A stretch of DNA of 64,000 bases from DASRDU01 sp035560235 (lineage in GTDB: Bacteria; Acidobacteriota; Blastocatellia; RBC074), in NCBI GenBank assembly GCA_035560235.1, contig DATMAG010000047.1, forward strand, positions 62,001 to 126,000, given 5' to 3'. Under the pieces are notes generated by a model. The model searched no databases and was not told the DNA's origin. It saw only the letters and a program-made list of their open reading frames with translations. Both the position numbers and the translations under genes were made by a program. How positions within the stretch are numbered: the first letter of the stretch is position 1; every line of letters starts with the position of its first letter. Positions 18,228-28,314 of this stretch are shown one piece after another.

Positions 18228-18267
18228 CAGCGATGTTCCGACCAGTGGTGTCTGGAGAAGTTCGCTT

Positions 18268-18843
18268 ATGCGCGCGGCTGAAAAATTCACTTCTGCTGAT
18301 CCTGACCTGCTGCCCGACGATGGCAAACGCTGTGAGCTGGTCGAAGGTGAGCTTTACATTTCCAGACCGACACACTGGCAGCATCAGTATGCCTGCGGGC
18401 GACTAAGTTTTGCGCTCGGTAACTGGAGCGATCAGAGCGGAATGGGAGAAGCAGTGATGGCTCCAGGCCTGGTTTTTTCTGATTCCGACGACGTAGTGCC
18501 TGATGTCGTCTGGAACAGCCACGAGAGACTGAAAGTATCGCTGCGAGAAGATGGCTGGTTGCATGCTGCGCCGGAAATCATTGCCGAAGTGCTGCTGCCC
18601 GGAGAAGCACACGAGTCTTTTGATCGTGTGGTCAAGCTCAGACTTTATTCGGATCGTGGCGTGCAGGAATACTGGATCGTGGACTGGATCAGGCAGCAGG
18701 TGGAAGTCTATCGCCGCAAACGAAACCGTCTGACGCTCACAGCCACGCTGCACGCTCAGGATCAGCTTGCCTCGCCGCTGCTGCCCGGCTTTTCGTGCGA
18801 AGTGGCGCGGCTCTTCTTTTCGCTCACTTCACAAAAAAGATAG
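18268..18843 (+). CDS. Uma2-family putative PD-(D/E)XK nuclease (DUF820)
   Basis: The 191-residue protein has the Uma2/DUF820 pattern: RCELVEGELYIS near the N-terminus, VVPDVVWN, PEIIAEVLLPGE, and a lysine-tyrosine helix VVKLRLYSDRGVQEYWIVDW. These fit the PD-(D/E)XK nuclease fold. The biological role of this very common family (cyanobacteria, Chloroflexi, Acidobacteria) is not established. It is one of three copies here, the others at 34986 and 57860, and is isolated between two terminators. Confidence 0.9.
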   Translation: MRAAEKFTSADPDLLPDDGKRCELVEGELYISRPTHWQHQYACGRLSFALGNWSDQSGMGEAVMAPGLVFSDSDDVVPDVVWNSHERLKVSLREDGWLHAAPEIIAEVLLPGEAHESFDRVVKLRLYSDRGVQEYWIVDWIRQQVEVYRRKRNRLTLTATLHAQDQLASPLLPGFSCEVARLFFSLTSQKR

Positions 18844-18860
18844 TGAAGCGCTGCTGAACG

Positions 18861-18908
18861 CAGGACGAGGGAGCGATGATCTGATGGTCGCTCCCTCGTC
18901 CTGTTTTC
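18861..18908. terminator. Strong hairpin terminator between Uma2 and the TlpA-like gene
   Basis: CAGGACGAGGGAGCGA pairs with its complement around a short loop and is followed by TTTT on the plus strand. It lies 17 bases past the Uma2 stop and 21 bases before the end of the convergent thioredoxin-like gene, so it may serve both. Confidence 0.85.
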
Positions 18909-18928
18909 AGTCTGATTTTTCCTGTCAG

Positions 18929-19801
18929 CTAAATTCCATCATCGAAAATCAGCCGACTCATCATCGTCTGTCCCTTCTGCTGCCAGACTTCGTTCCATTT
19001 ATCCATCGGGCATTCAAAGGTGGCGGTAATCAGCGAGTTTGTTTTGGTGTTCGCAATGAGGAGGGTGTAAACGACTCGTTTGCCGTCTCTGACAATGCAC
19101 AAATACTGATCGAATGCGCCGGACTGATTCTGTGATTTGCCAAGCACCTGGCTGGCTTCGGCGGCTTTTTCAATTTTTGCTTTGGCCAGTTCCGAGACGT
19201 TGCCAGGCTGCTTTCTGAGGATGTTGACCGAGCGGCCGACATCGAACTCTCCGTTCGCATCAGGCTTGTCCTCAGTGACGAAGAAGGACACCTTGTCGCC
19301 CCGCGTTTCCTCGCTGTAATTCCAGCCGTCCGGCACGACGCAGAAAGCTCTGACCTTTTCAATGGCCTTCCACGCAAACCCGGTCGGCAGCGCGGGTAAT
19401 GTCCCGTTGCCGATGGTGGCTCGGGATTCGCTGCTGTTTGCGGGCGAACGGGATTCGCCGCTTGTGGCGCGCGCGGCAGCGGGCGAGAAGACCTTTTGCA
19501 GGCTTTTGAGCAGTTCCTCGCCGCGCAGGCTGAGTTGTCCCTTTCGGGTCACGTTGAGCGAAACGACTTTGCCTTCAGGATCGAGCAGCAGCGTCGTCGG
19601 ATAATAAATGATTCGCAGCGAGCGCATCACCGGCAGAATGCTTTCGCGCGTGGCCTGCGTCCACGAGAGGTTGTTTTTCTCAAGCCACGTCTTCACCCGC
19701 CCGATGTAATCGCTTTCGTCGGCGTTCATGCCCAGAATCTCGAAGCCGCGCGCGTTGTACCGCTTTTCAGGTAAGGCATCTCGCGGCGGCAGGGACCGCA
19801 C
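18929..19801 (-). CDS. C-terminal half of a frameshifted TlpA/redoxin-like protein
   Basis: This frame continues the thioredoxin fold begun in the upstream frame: KRYNARGFEILGMNAD, LEKNNLSWTQATRES, and the cis-proline strand IIYYPTTLLLDPEGKVV. A linker and an uncharacterised beta-rich domain (about 120-285, starting LPTGFAWKAIEKVRAF) follow. The frames would join at the TTTT run 19764-19767 if one more base were present there. The apparent ATG-like start at 19801 lies inside the coding region of the other frame and has no ribosome site, so it is not independent. Whether the break is genuine or a sequencing error cannot be decided here. Confidence 0.75.
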   Translation of the reverse strand: MRSLPPRDALPEKRYNARGFEILGMNADESDYIGRVKTWLEKNNLSWTQATRESILPVMRSLRIIYYPTTLLLDPEGKVVSLNVTRKGQLSLRGEELLKSLQKVFSPAAARATSGESRSPANSSESRATIGNGTLPALPTGFAWKAIEKVRAFCVVPDGWNYSEETRGDKVSFFVTEDKPDANGEFDVGRSVNILRKQPGNVSELAKAKIEKAAEASQVLGKSQNQSGAFDQYLCIVRDGKRVVYTLLIANTKTNSLITATFECPMDKWNEVWQQKGQTMMSRLIFDDGI

Positions 19802-20727
19802 CAGATGGCCCAGAAATCCATCAGCACATACTTGCCGCGAAAGTCCGAGAGGCGGCGCTTGTTGCCCCTGAAGTCTTTGAACTCAAAATCAGGCATCGTG
19901 TCACCGGCCTTCAGTTCAATGCGCTTGTACTCTGACGCCTGATGCGACCGCAGCACGATCTGATTTTTGTCGAGGTCGGCTTTTTTGTGCGAAACGTAAA
20001 CGCTGCCGACGCGAAAGATGACTGTCTCCTCGCTGTGTTCGGCGGCTTCGGGCGAGAAGCGATCCCAGTCAATTTCGCCGTTGCCGTCACAGTCAATCCC
20101 GATCTTGCCGTTGGTCGCGCTGATCTTTTTCGCGCGCGGATTGTAGCCGTAGGCAATCAGCGTCCTTTTGCCCTGAATATCAACGTAACCGGTGGCGAAG
20201 ACATCGCTCGATTGCAGCGCCAGCCGGTCATCCTCGCCCATATCCTCGCGGCGCGCGCCTCTGTAAAACTGCACAAAGAGCGGGAAGGTCTTGAAAGCGC
20301 CGCCCTTGAGCGGTTCATTGATGATCGTCTGCCAGATGTAAGGATTGTCCTCCTTCTCGCGTTTGAAGGTGAACTTCTCGTTTTCATCAAACGCCTTGTC
20401 CAGATTGGCATCAGCCCAGCAGTAGGGCGCGCCGTTTTCAGGCTCGACGAGCAGGGCCGGAATTTCCAGCTTTTCGGTATTGCCGTTGTAAAGAAAGGCG
20501 AAGGTCACGTTCGCGCCCGGCTCGACGGGTCGCGCCAGTTTGTATTTCGACAGATCGCCATGCGGCTGAAAGACCACCTGATCCAGATTTTCCCGGTCAG
20601 GCGTCAGTTCCATGAAGAACTGCCCGGTATATTCATCACCGGCATAAACGCCCGAAGCCGCAAGCAGCAGCACGGCAGGCAGCAGTAACAAAGTGAGAAA
20701 TCGTGACAAACAGGATGTGTAATTCAT
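19726..20727 (-). CDS. N-terminal half of the frameshifted exported TlpA-like protein
   Basis: The product starts with a signal peptide (FLTLLLLPAVLLLAASGVYA), followed by a ~250-residue region without a recognised family (rich in beta strands, containing GIDCDGNGEIDWDRF). Next is a redoxin start (AGDTMPDFEFKDFRGNKRR) with active site WCGPCRREMPYLK. After MPYLK the frame slips into 14 unrelated residues and a stop, while the homologous continuation is found one base out of frame. TlpA-type proteins reduce disulfides in the periplasm, often for cytochrome maturation. The intact protein would be about 600 residues. Confidence 0.8.
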   Translation of the reverse strand: MNYTSCLSRFLTLLLLPAVLLLAASGVYAGDEYTGQFFMELTPDRENLDQVVFQPHGDLSKYKLARPVEPGANVTFAFLYNGNTEKLEIPALLVEPENGAPYCWADANLDKAFDENEKFTFKREKEDNPYIWQTIINEPLKGGAFKTFPLFVQFYRGARREDMGEDDRLALQSSDVFATGYVDIQGKRTLIAYGYNPRAKKISATNGKIGIDCDGNGEIDWDRFSPEAAEHSEETVIFRVGSVYVSHKKADLDKNQIVLRSHQASEYKRIELKAGDTMPDFEFKDFRGNKRRLSDFRGKYVLMDFWAIWCGPCRREMPYLKSGTTRAASRFWA

Positions 20728-20830
20728 TGGCAGCGCTCCTGAAGTGAAAGGTTGATGCTGGCTGAGCGGGTGCGAAACCCGTGTGATTGTCAGGCGAAAT
20801 CGCGGCCTGAGTCAATGCGATTTTTCGGCT

Positions 20831-22057
20831 TTATGCCAGCGGACTGACCGGGCGCGTCTCATCAGCGCTTCGCTGTTCGCCACGGAAAAGCGGCACGAGC
20901 AGCGGCGGCGCCATGATCGTGGACATCACCGCCATAAAAAGCACCACGCCGTAAGCCTCGTCGCTGATTGTGTGCAGGCCGAGTCCGAGTTGTGCGACCA
21001 CGATGCCGACCTCGCCGCGCGGAATCATCCCGACACCAACCTGCATCGCGCGCTTCAGGCCAAGCGGCAGCGCGGCCAGCCCGCAACCAATCACCTTTGT
21101 CACTGCCGCCAGCACTGTCACCAGCATCGCCAGCACCATGCCTTCACGCGTCAGAAACGCATCCAGCCGGAGTTGCATGCCGATATTGACCAGAAAGAAC
21201 GGCAGCAGAAATTCAGTAACGGCTTCGGCCTGAATCGGCATGTCAGTGCCTTCGGTTGATTCAGAGAGCGCCATCCCGGCCAGAAACGCGCCGACAATCG
21301 CGGCGACACCGATGTATGAAGCGATCAGCCCCAGGCCCAGACAAACCGACAAACCAAAAACCAGATAAGCCTGGCCGACCTTCAGCCGGTCAACCCGGGG
21401 CCTGATTTTATTGATCGTGCGCGCTCCGACCAGCGCCACCAGCAGCGTGAAGCCGATGGCCAGCGCCGCCGTCGTGCCGATTTCGGCGTAATGCACGCGG
21501 CCTTTGGCCATGCTGCTCACCACCGCCAGAATCAGCAGGCCGAGCACATCGTCAATGACCGCTGCGCCCAGAATGATCCGGCTCGATTCAAGACTGAGAA
21601 CCCGCATCTGCCCCAGCACACGCGCCGTGATGCCGACCGAAGTGGCGACGAGCGCCGCGCCGACAAAGATCGCTTCAATCTGCGGCTTGCCGTAAAAGCT
21701 GAAAAGCGCATAACCGGCCACAAACGGCACGATCACACCCAGCACAGCGACGAGCGTAGCGCGCAGTCCGACGCTGAAGACATCGGCAGGCCGCGTCTCC
21801 AGACCGACGCGAAAGAGCAGAAAGATGACGCCGATTTCTGACAGAGTGCTCGTCAGTTCGCTCGGCTGCACCAGGTTCAGCACGCCCGGCCCGATCAGCA
21901 CGCCCGCCAGAATTTCAGCCGCCACAGCAGGCTGTTTCAGCCGCTCAAAGATTTCAGCCAGCAGCTTGGCCGCGACGAACATGACAAAGAGCGTGAAGAG
22001 CAGTCTGGTATGTTCACTGGCAGTCAGCATCAGCAATGGATGGAATCCATCGGACAT
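20831..22057 (-). CDS. Cation:proton antiporter, CPA2 family
   Basis: The 408-residue protein has about 12 membrane helices and the KefB/NhaA-like CPA2 core: AEILAGVLIGPGVLNLV, FLLFRVGLETRPAD, and the ion-binding aspartates in ILGAAVIDDVLGLLIL. GMIPRGEVGIVVAQLG follows near the end. It lacks the cytosolic RCK/KTN domain found in Kef K+ channels, which favours Na+/H+ exchange, though K+ cannot be excluded. The start ATG 22057 follows GGAAAGGTAAG. It appears monocistronic. Confidence 0.92.
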   Translation of the reverse strand: MSDGFHPLLMLTASEHTRLLFTLFVMFVAAKLLAEIFERLKQPAVAAEILAGVLIGPGVLNLVQPSELTSTLSEIGVIFLLFRVGLETRPADVFSVGLRATLVAVLGVIVPFVAGYALFSFYGKPQIEAIFVGAALVATSVGITARVLGQMRVLSLESSRIILGAAVIDDVLGLLILAVVSSMAKGRVHYAEIGTTAALAIGFTLLVALVGARTINKIRPRVDRLKVGQAYLVFGLSVCLGLGLIASYIGVAAIVGAFLAGMALSESTEGTDMPIQAEAVTEFLLPFFLVNIGMQLRLDAFLTREGMVLAMLVTVLAAVTKVIGCGLAALPLGLKRAMQVGVGMIPRGEVGIVVAQLGLGLHTISDEAYGVVLFMAVMSTIMAPPLLVPLFRGEQRSADETRPVSPLA

Positions 22058-22301
22058 CGGCGCTTACCTTTCCGGTTTGATTTCGTGCTTCACTTTCACT
22101 CAGTGCTGCCGCGAATGAGCGGACAGATTGACAAAATCAGAGTGACGGTGAAAAGTAACGCGGCAGATGATACGACAGGCGCACTGATACGACTCATGGT
22201 TTTCTCCGGTCATCAGGAATGGATCACAGGCAATGCTCTGAAAAATGCCCCTGGAGAAGCCTCAGTTCTGTCTCGCGTAATTCACGGAAAGGAGTCGGCC
22301 C

Positions 22302-23312
22302 ATGTTCGGATCATCTGTCCTTGAAGTCGGAATCGGTCTGGCCTTTGTCTACCTGTTGCTGAGTCTGGTCTGCACGGCAGTCAACGAAGTGATTGCCGCC
22401 ATCTCGCAGTGGCGCGCGGTCAATCTGCGCAAGGGCATCAGACATCTGCTCGACGACCCGGCGCTTGAAAAGGCTTTTCGCGAACATCCGCTGATCAGAA
22501 GTCTGCGCCAGGAACTGCCGTTCCTGATGAAGAAGCGTCAGGACAAGCTGAATGCTTCCTACATTCCGGCGCGCAATTTCTCGCTGGCGCTGATGGATCT
22601 GATCCTCTCGGATGAACAGGGGAAGCGTCCCGACACTGCTGCGGGCCTGCGCGAAGCGGTGAAGCGAGCCGTTGCCGGGAACGGCAGAGTGAAGATCAAT
22701 GCTGAGCTGGAACGGCTGCTTTACGTGCTGATTGATGAGGCTGAAAACAGCCTCGCTGAATCGCAGACCGTCAAGCTGAGCGAAAAGGAAGTGCGCACCG
22801 CGCTCGGTCACCTGCGCGAAGGCATCGAAGACTGGTTCAATGATGCGATGGAGCGCGTCTCCGGCTGGTACAAGCGCAAGATGCAGTTGCTGACCATCGG
22901 CGTAGCCTTCGCGCTCACGATCATGCTGAACGTGGACACCGTGATGATCGCCAGAGCCCTGATGGCCAGCCCCGCGACGCGCGCTGCCATCACTGCCGAG
23001 GCCGACAGGCTCGCGCAGCAGCAGAGTCCCGATAACAAAGGCGTCAGCGAGAGCCTCAGCCGTCTGCATCAGCTTCAGGAATTCGGACTGCCGATAGGCT
23101 GGAGTACTGAGCTTCAGAAAATCAATGAGCAGCAGGCGACCCGCGACTGGAAGTGGCTGCTGTTCTGGACGCTCAGCAAGCTGTTCGGCCTCGCGCTGAC
23201 TGCCGGTGCGGCTTCGCTCGGCGCGCCATTCTGGTTTGATACGCTCAAGAAAATCATTACTATTCGCTCCGCCGGCAGGTCTCCGGCTGAAGTTTCAGCA
23301 GCACAGCAGTAG
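22302..23312 (+). CDS. Membrane protein of unknown function
   Basis: The 336-residue protein has an N-terminal membrane helix (VLEVGIGLAFVYLLLSLVCT, residues 6-25), a soluble region, a helix near 200 (QLLTIGVAFALTIMLNVDTV) and a C-terminal pair near 280-310. Similar proteins occur as hypotheticals in Actinobacteria, Cyanobacteria and Acidobacteria, but I know no function. A strong ribosome site (AAAGGAG) precedes the ATG. It stands alone between divergent and repeat-bearing gaps. Confidence 0.8.
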   Translation: MFGSSVLEVGIGLAFVYLLLSLVCTAVNEVIAAISQWRAVNLRKGIRHLLDDPALEKAFREHPLIRSLRQELPFLMKKRQDKLNASYIPARNFSLALMDLILSDEQGKRPDTAAGLREAVKRAVAGNGRVKINAELERLLYVLIDEAENSLAESQTVKLSEKEVRTALGHLREGIEDWFNDAMERVSGWYKRKMQLLTIGVAFALTIMLNVDTVMIARALMASPATRAAITAEADRLAQQQSPDNKGVSESLSRLHQLQEFGLPIGWSTELQKINEQQATRDWKWLLFWTLSKLFGLALTAGAASLGAPFWFDTLKKIITIRSAGRSPAEVSAAQQ

Positions 23313-23343
23313 TTCCGCCCTGGAATTCAGGAGAAGAATTTCA

Positions 23344-23434
23344 GCCACGAATGCACACGAATTTTCACGAATTGAAGCAGCAGATCAAATGACTGATCAG
23401 GACAGATTCGTGCGCATTCGTGATAATTCGTGGC
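23344..23434. repeat. Palindromic intergenic repeat (CACGAAT words)
   Basis: The left arm 23344-23373 (GCCACGAATGCACACGAATT and on) and right arm 23406-23434 are near-complementary over ~29 bases. Each arm is itself a run of CACGAAT words. It lies just upstream of glpK. The same word family forms the palindromes at 24996, 61194 and 62689. Confidence 0.8.
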
Positions 23435-23492
23435 CGGAGTTCTTTTCCCGTAAGCTGTACCAAACAACAAAATCACTGAGGTGACATGCCCA

Positions 23493-24974
<1,482 letters not shown>

Positions 24975-24995
24975 CTTGAAAGAAAAGAGATTTCT

Positions 24996-25063
24996 TCCAC
25001 GAAGCCATACAAGCACGAAGAAAAAAATCGGATTCTGTTTTCTCCTTCGTGTGGCTTCGTGGA
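24996..25063. repeat. Palindromic intergenic repeat (CCACGAAGCC words)
   Basis: TCCACGAAGCCA-TACAAG-CACGAAG (24996-25020) is matched by CTTCGTGTGGCTTCGTGGA (25045-25063), with a six-base insertion in the left arm. It is placed 20 bases after the glpK stop and could act as its terminator. It shares its words with the repeat at 62689. Confidence 0.75.
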
Positions 25064-25118
25064 TAAAAATTCACGGCCCTGCCAGACAGCCTGACTTTTC
25101 CCCGGAGGTTATCAGAGA

Positions 25119-25766
25119 GTGTCAGATTCGCTCGTTGACGAACTTGCCCAAAAAATCTGGGATTATCATCACCTCAATCATCAGCCTGAATACTGTGACA
25201 TCATCCTCGCGCTCGGCAGCAATGACCTGCGGGTGGCTGAGTATGCGGCAGAGCTTTATTTGCAGGGCTTCGCGCCGCTGCTCATGTTTTCGGGCAACGT
25301 GGGCGCGCTGACGAGAGAGCTTTTCACGCGGCCCGAAGCAGAAACCTTTGCCGAAATCGCAGTGCAACGGGGCGTGCCACGCGAACGGATTCTGACCGAG
25401 TGCGAATCAGCCAACACGGGCGAAAACATCGTCTTCAGCCGTCGCCTGCTCGCCGCGCGCGGCCTTGATCCGGCCAGTTTCCTGCTTGTGCAGAAGCCTT
25501 ATATGGAGCGGCGGGCTTATGCGACATTTATGAAACAGTGGCCGGGGAAGAAAGTGATCGTCTCTTCTCCGCCGATTTCGTTTTCAGATTATCCGACGGC
25601 GGCGCTGCCGAAAGACCTGGTCATCAGCATTATGGTTGGCGACCTGCAGCGCCTCAGGCTGTATCCTGCGCTCGGCTTTCAGATCGAGCAGGAGATTCCC
25701 GACGAGGTCTGGCAGGCTTATGAAAGGCTCGTGGCACTGGGTTACGACCGGCATCTGGTGCGGTGA
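25119..25766 (+). CDS. YdcF-like protein (DUF218 domain)
   Basis: The 215-residue protein has the DUF218/YdcF signature: an N-terminal strand DIILALGSND, the helix AAELYLQGFAPLLMFSGNVG, and EIAVQRGVPRERILTECESANTGEN with the acidic cluster of the family. YdcF of E. coli binds SAM, while other members affect vancomycin sensitivity or envelope synthesis. It has no membrane helix here. GTG 25119 follows GGAGG. It ends two bases from the convergent GT2 gene. Confidence 0.88.
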   Translation: MSDSLVDELAQKIWDYHHLNHQPEYCDIILALGSNDLRVAEYAAELYLQGFAPLLMFSGNVGALTRELFTRPEAETFAEIAVQRGVPRERILTECESANTGENIVFSRRLLAARGLDPASFLLVQKPYMERRAYATFMKQWPGKKVIVSSPPISFSDYPTAALPKDLVISIMVGDLQRLRLYPALGFQIEQEIPDEVWQAYERLVALGYDRHLVR

Positions 25767-25768
25767 GT

Positions 25769-27181
25769 TCAAGTCTTTTCGAAACCCTTGCGCGCGATGC
25801 TCTCCCACAGGTTCCGGCTCTTGCGGGGCGGAAAGAGCGCCGCAAAGCGCCACCACGCATGCACCTGACGAAAGAGAAAATTTTCAAGCACGGCGTAAAA
25901 AAAGAGCCGGAGCAGCTGTCGCGGAGTGCTGTAGCGGCGAAAGGAAATCTCTTCGAGCACAAGCGAACCGAGCGACAGCAGAAGACTGTAGACAATCGCG
26001 GTCGCCAGAAACAGCACGAAGACCCGGTGATCGAGCAGGCCCAGAAACCATGAGAGCGGCAGAAAGAGATAACCGAGCACTTCAACGAGCGGAGCCAGAT
26101 ATTCAAAGATCACGAAGTAGGGCATGACGATCAGCCCGATGCGTCCGTATTTCGGATTGAAGAGCATCTCCCGGCTGTGCTGCAGCGCCTGGCGCAGGCC
26201 GCGCTGCCACCGCTGACGCTGACTGCACAGCATCTTCCAGTCCTCAGGGCATTCAGTCCAGCAGACCGGATCAGGAATGAAGGCGATGCGGTAAGGTCGC
26301 TTCTGTTTGCGCAGGTGGCGATGCAGCCGCACGACCACATCCATATCCTCGCCAATCGTGTCGTGACGAAAGCCGTTGATTTCAACCAGCACGTCACGCC
26401 GAAAGACGCCGAACGCGCCGGAAATGATCAGCAGCCCGTCAACCGCTTCCCAGCCCATCCGCCCGAACAGAAAGGCCCGCAGGTATTCGATGATCTGCAC
26501 ATTCGCCAGGTAACTTTTCGGCGTGCGCACCTCTGCGATCAGGCCGGGGCCGACGCGGCAGCCGTTGACGATGCGCACCGTGCCACCGGCGGCCATTGTC
26601 TCCCAGCGATTTCTGATGACAGGCTTCATCACCCGCAGCATCGCGTCACGATCCAGAATGCAGTCCCCGTCAATCACGCAGACGTAAGGATAGCGCGCGA
26701 GGTTGATGCCGGCATTGATCGCATCGGCCTTGCGTCCGTTCACCTTGTCAATCACCCACAGATTCGGGCAGGCCGGATTCCAGTAAATGCCCCGCACGGT
26801 CTGACACTCGACCGTCTTCCAGTAAACGCGCGGCGTCAGTTCAAGGTCGAAACCATTGATCAGCTGCTCCAGCGTGTCATCCTTCGAGCCGTCATTGATG
26901 ATGATGATCTCCATGCGTGGATAACGCAGTCCGAGCAGCGACCGGACATTCTCGACAATGACCCGGCCTTCGTTGTGCGCAGGCACGAGCAGCGAAAGCG
27001 GCGGCGCAAGCTCAAAGCTGACGACTTCCTGAAAATCCTCGTAGCGGTTCTCAAGGTGATAACGGCGCAGCCCGAAATACGACCCGATCATCAGACAGAG
27101 ATAGATCGTGTTGAGCGCCAGAAAATAGGTCACTACGAACCAGGTGAAGTATTGATGGAACGAGATCAGAATTTCGGTCAT
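25769..27181 (-). CDS. Membrane glycosyltransferase family 2 (PgaC/IcaA-like synthase)
   Basis: The 470-residue protein has an N-terminal membrane helix (about 12-35), then a processive GT-A domain: LLVPAHNEGRVIVENV, IIINDGSKDDT, the metal-binding VIDGDC, and the product-site SQRQRWQRGLRQ. Two or more C-terminal membrane helices follow. The Q/RXXRW motif marks processive polymerising GT2 enzymes such as poly-N-acetylglucosamine and hyaluronan/cellulose synthases. It is the last gene of a four-gene operon with a HEAT protein, a TPR/beta-barrel protein and a response regulator. The polymer type is not determined by sequence alone. Confidence 0.9.
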   Translation of the reverse strand: MTEILISFHQYFTWFVVTYFLALNTIYLCLMIGSYFGLRRYHLENRYEDFQEVVSFELAPPLSLLVPAHNEGRVIVENVRSLLGLRYPRMEIIIINDGSKDDTLEQLINGFDLELTPRVYWKTVECQTVRGIYWNPACPNLWVIDKVNGRKADAINAGINLARYPYVCVIDGDCILDRDAMLRVMKPVIRNRWETMAAGGTVRIVNGCRVGPGLIAEVRTPKSYLANVQIIEYLRAFLFGRMGWEAVDGLLIISGAFGVFRRDVLVEINGFRHDTIGEDMDVVVRLHRHLRKQKRPYRIAFIPDPVCWTECPEDWKMLCSQRQRWQRGLRQALQHSREMLFNPKYGRIGLIVMPYFVIFEYLAPLVEVLGYLFLPLSWFLGLLDHRVFVLFLATAIVYSLLLSLGSLVLEEISFRRYSTPRQLLRLFFYAVLENFLFRQVHAWWRFAALFPPRKSRNLWESIARKGFEKT

Positions 27182-27186
27182 CGGAT

Positions 27187-28314
27187 TCAGTGTGTCTGCC
27201 CGGCCAGCCGCCGCTGCATAAAGAGCATCTGTTCGGCCATATCCCTGACGAACGGATCACGACTCGCGCTCTGTCGTTCAAGTGAACACAGACCGGCTTC
27301 GCCAGTCCGGGTCAGCGCCTCAGCCGCGTGATGGCGCACCCAGAACTGCGCATCCGACATGGCCGCTTCGAGGTGCGGAATGGCGCTGCGATCACCGAGC
27401 AGGCCGAGCGACTGCGCGGCAATGGCGCGCACCGGCCATTCCGCGTCACTAAGCGTGGCAACGCAGACCTGGACAGATTCATTGTCCGGTTCAATCCGGC
27501 TCAGCGCGCGCACGGCATCAACGCGGATTTCAGGATCGGGGTGAAAGGCCAGACGGCGAATCAGCGCCGGGTTTCGCGCCGTGCCGATCTGTCCGATGAT
27601 TTGCAGCACGGCCTTCAGCGCCGCCTGCGACAGTGCGGTCTGAAGCAGCGGTTCGAGATGTTCGATGATCTCAGGCCCCATCTTCTGAAAGGCCATGATG
27701 GCGCGCATATCCGCCCACCCGCCGAACCGTTCGAGCGCTCTGATCATTGGCTCGACAGCCTCTGAAGCGCGCAGATTACTGAGCGCGATGATGGCCGAAA
27801 TGCGCACAGTCGGATGCGCGTCGCCGAGTCGCCCGATCAGATGCGGCACGGCTTCACTCAGGCCGAGGCGTCCGAGATTCCGACAGGCATCAGCCCGCAG
27901 CCACCATCGGCCCCGACTGAGCTTTCTGATTTCGCGCCCGAACAGGCCTGACCGCTTCAGCACTTCGCCCAGCCGCTCCTTGAATTCACCGCGAATCAGC
28001 GAAACCTGTTCCACGCACAGGCGCAGGAAGATGGGATAGTCCCGCGCCGACAAACGACTGATGCGCTCGATCTCTGAGTCCAGCGGGTCGCGAAAGAGCC
28101 AGATCAGAAAATATCCGCCATACTCACGGCGCACCCGCGCTTCGCGCCGGACGGCCCGTTCGTGCAGCCGGTTGAGCAGCATCAGCCACGCGAGCATCAG
28201 CAGCACTGTGATGAGCGTGCCGATGAGCAGCGCGGCAAACCAGAAGACGGCTGATGTCTCGCTGGTTACAAGCCCCGGAAACTGGCTGATCAGGGTTACA
28301 GTCATAAACTTCAT
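27187..28314 (-). CDS. HEAT-repeat membrane protein of the polysaccharide operon
   Basis: The 375-residue protein has one N-terminal membrane helix (FWFAALLIGTLITVLLMLAW) with a short periplasmic head, a basic linker, then about seven HEAT/PBS-type repeats (AVPHLIGRLGDAHPTVRISA, AIPHLEAAMSDAQFWVRHHA and others) in the cytoplasm. HEAT arrays serve as protein-binding scaffolds. Between an outer-membrane barrel and a synthase it may tether or regulate the synthase. Its ATG directly abuts the TGA of the preceding gene and its stop is 5 bases from the synthase start, so the genes are almost certainly coupled. Confidence 0.85.
   Translation of the reverse strand: MKFMTVTLISQFPGLVTSETSAVFWFAALLIGTLITVLLMLAWLMLLNRLHERAVRREARVRREYGGYFLIWLFRDPLDSEIERISRLSARDYPIFLRLCVEQVSLIRGEFKERLGEVLKRSGLFGREIRKLSRGRWWLRADACRNLGRLGLSEAVPHLIGRLGDAHPTVRISAIIALSNLRASEAVEPMIRALERFGGWADMRAIMAFQKMGPEIIEHLEPLLQTALSQAALKAVLQIIGQIGTARNPALIRRLAFHPDPEIRVDAVRALSRIEPDNESVQVCVATLSDAEWPVRAIAAQSLGLLGDRSAIPHLEAAMSDAQFWVRHHAAEALTRTGEAGLCSLERQSASRDPFVRDMAEQMLFMQRRLAGQTH

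Noticed and set aside
26177..27331. 384-codon plus-strand open frame
   Set aside because: It lies antisense to the GT2 synthase and the start of the HEAT gene, whose motifs (VIDGDC, QRQRW) and operon structure are clear.
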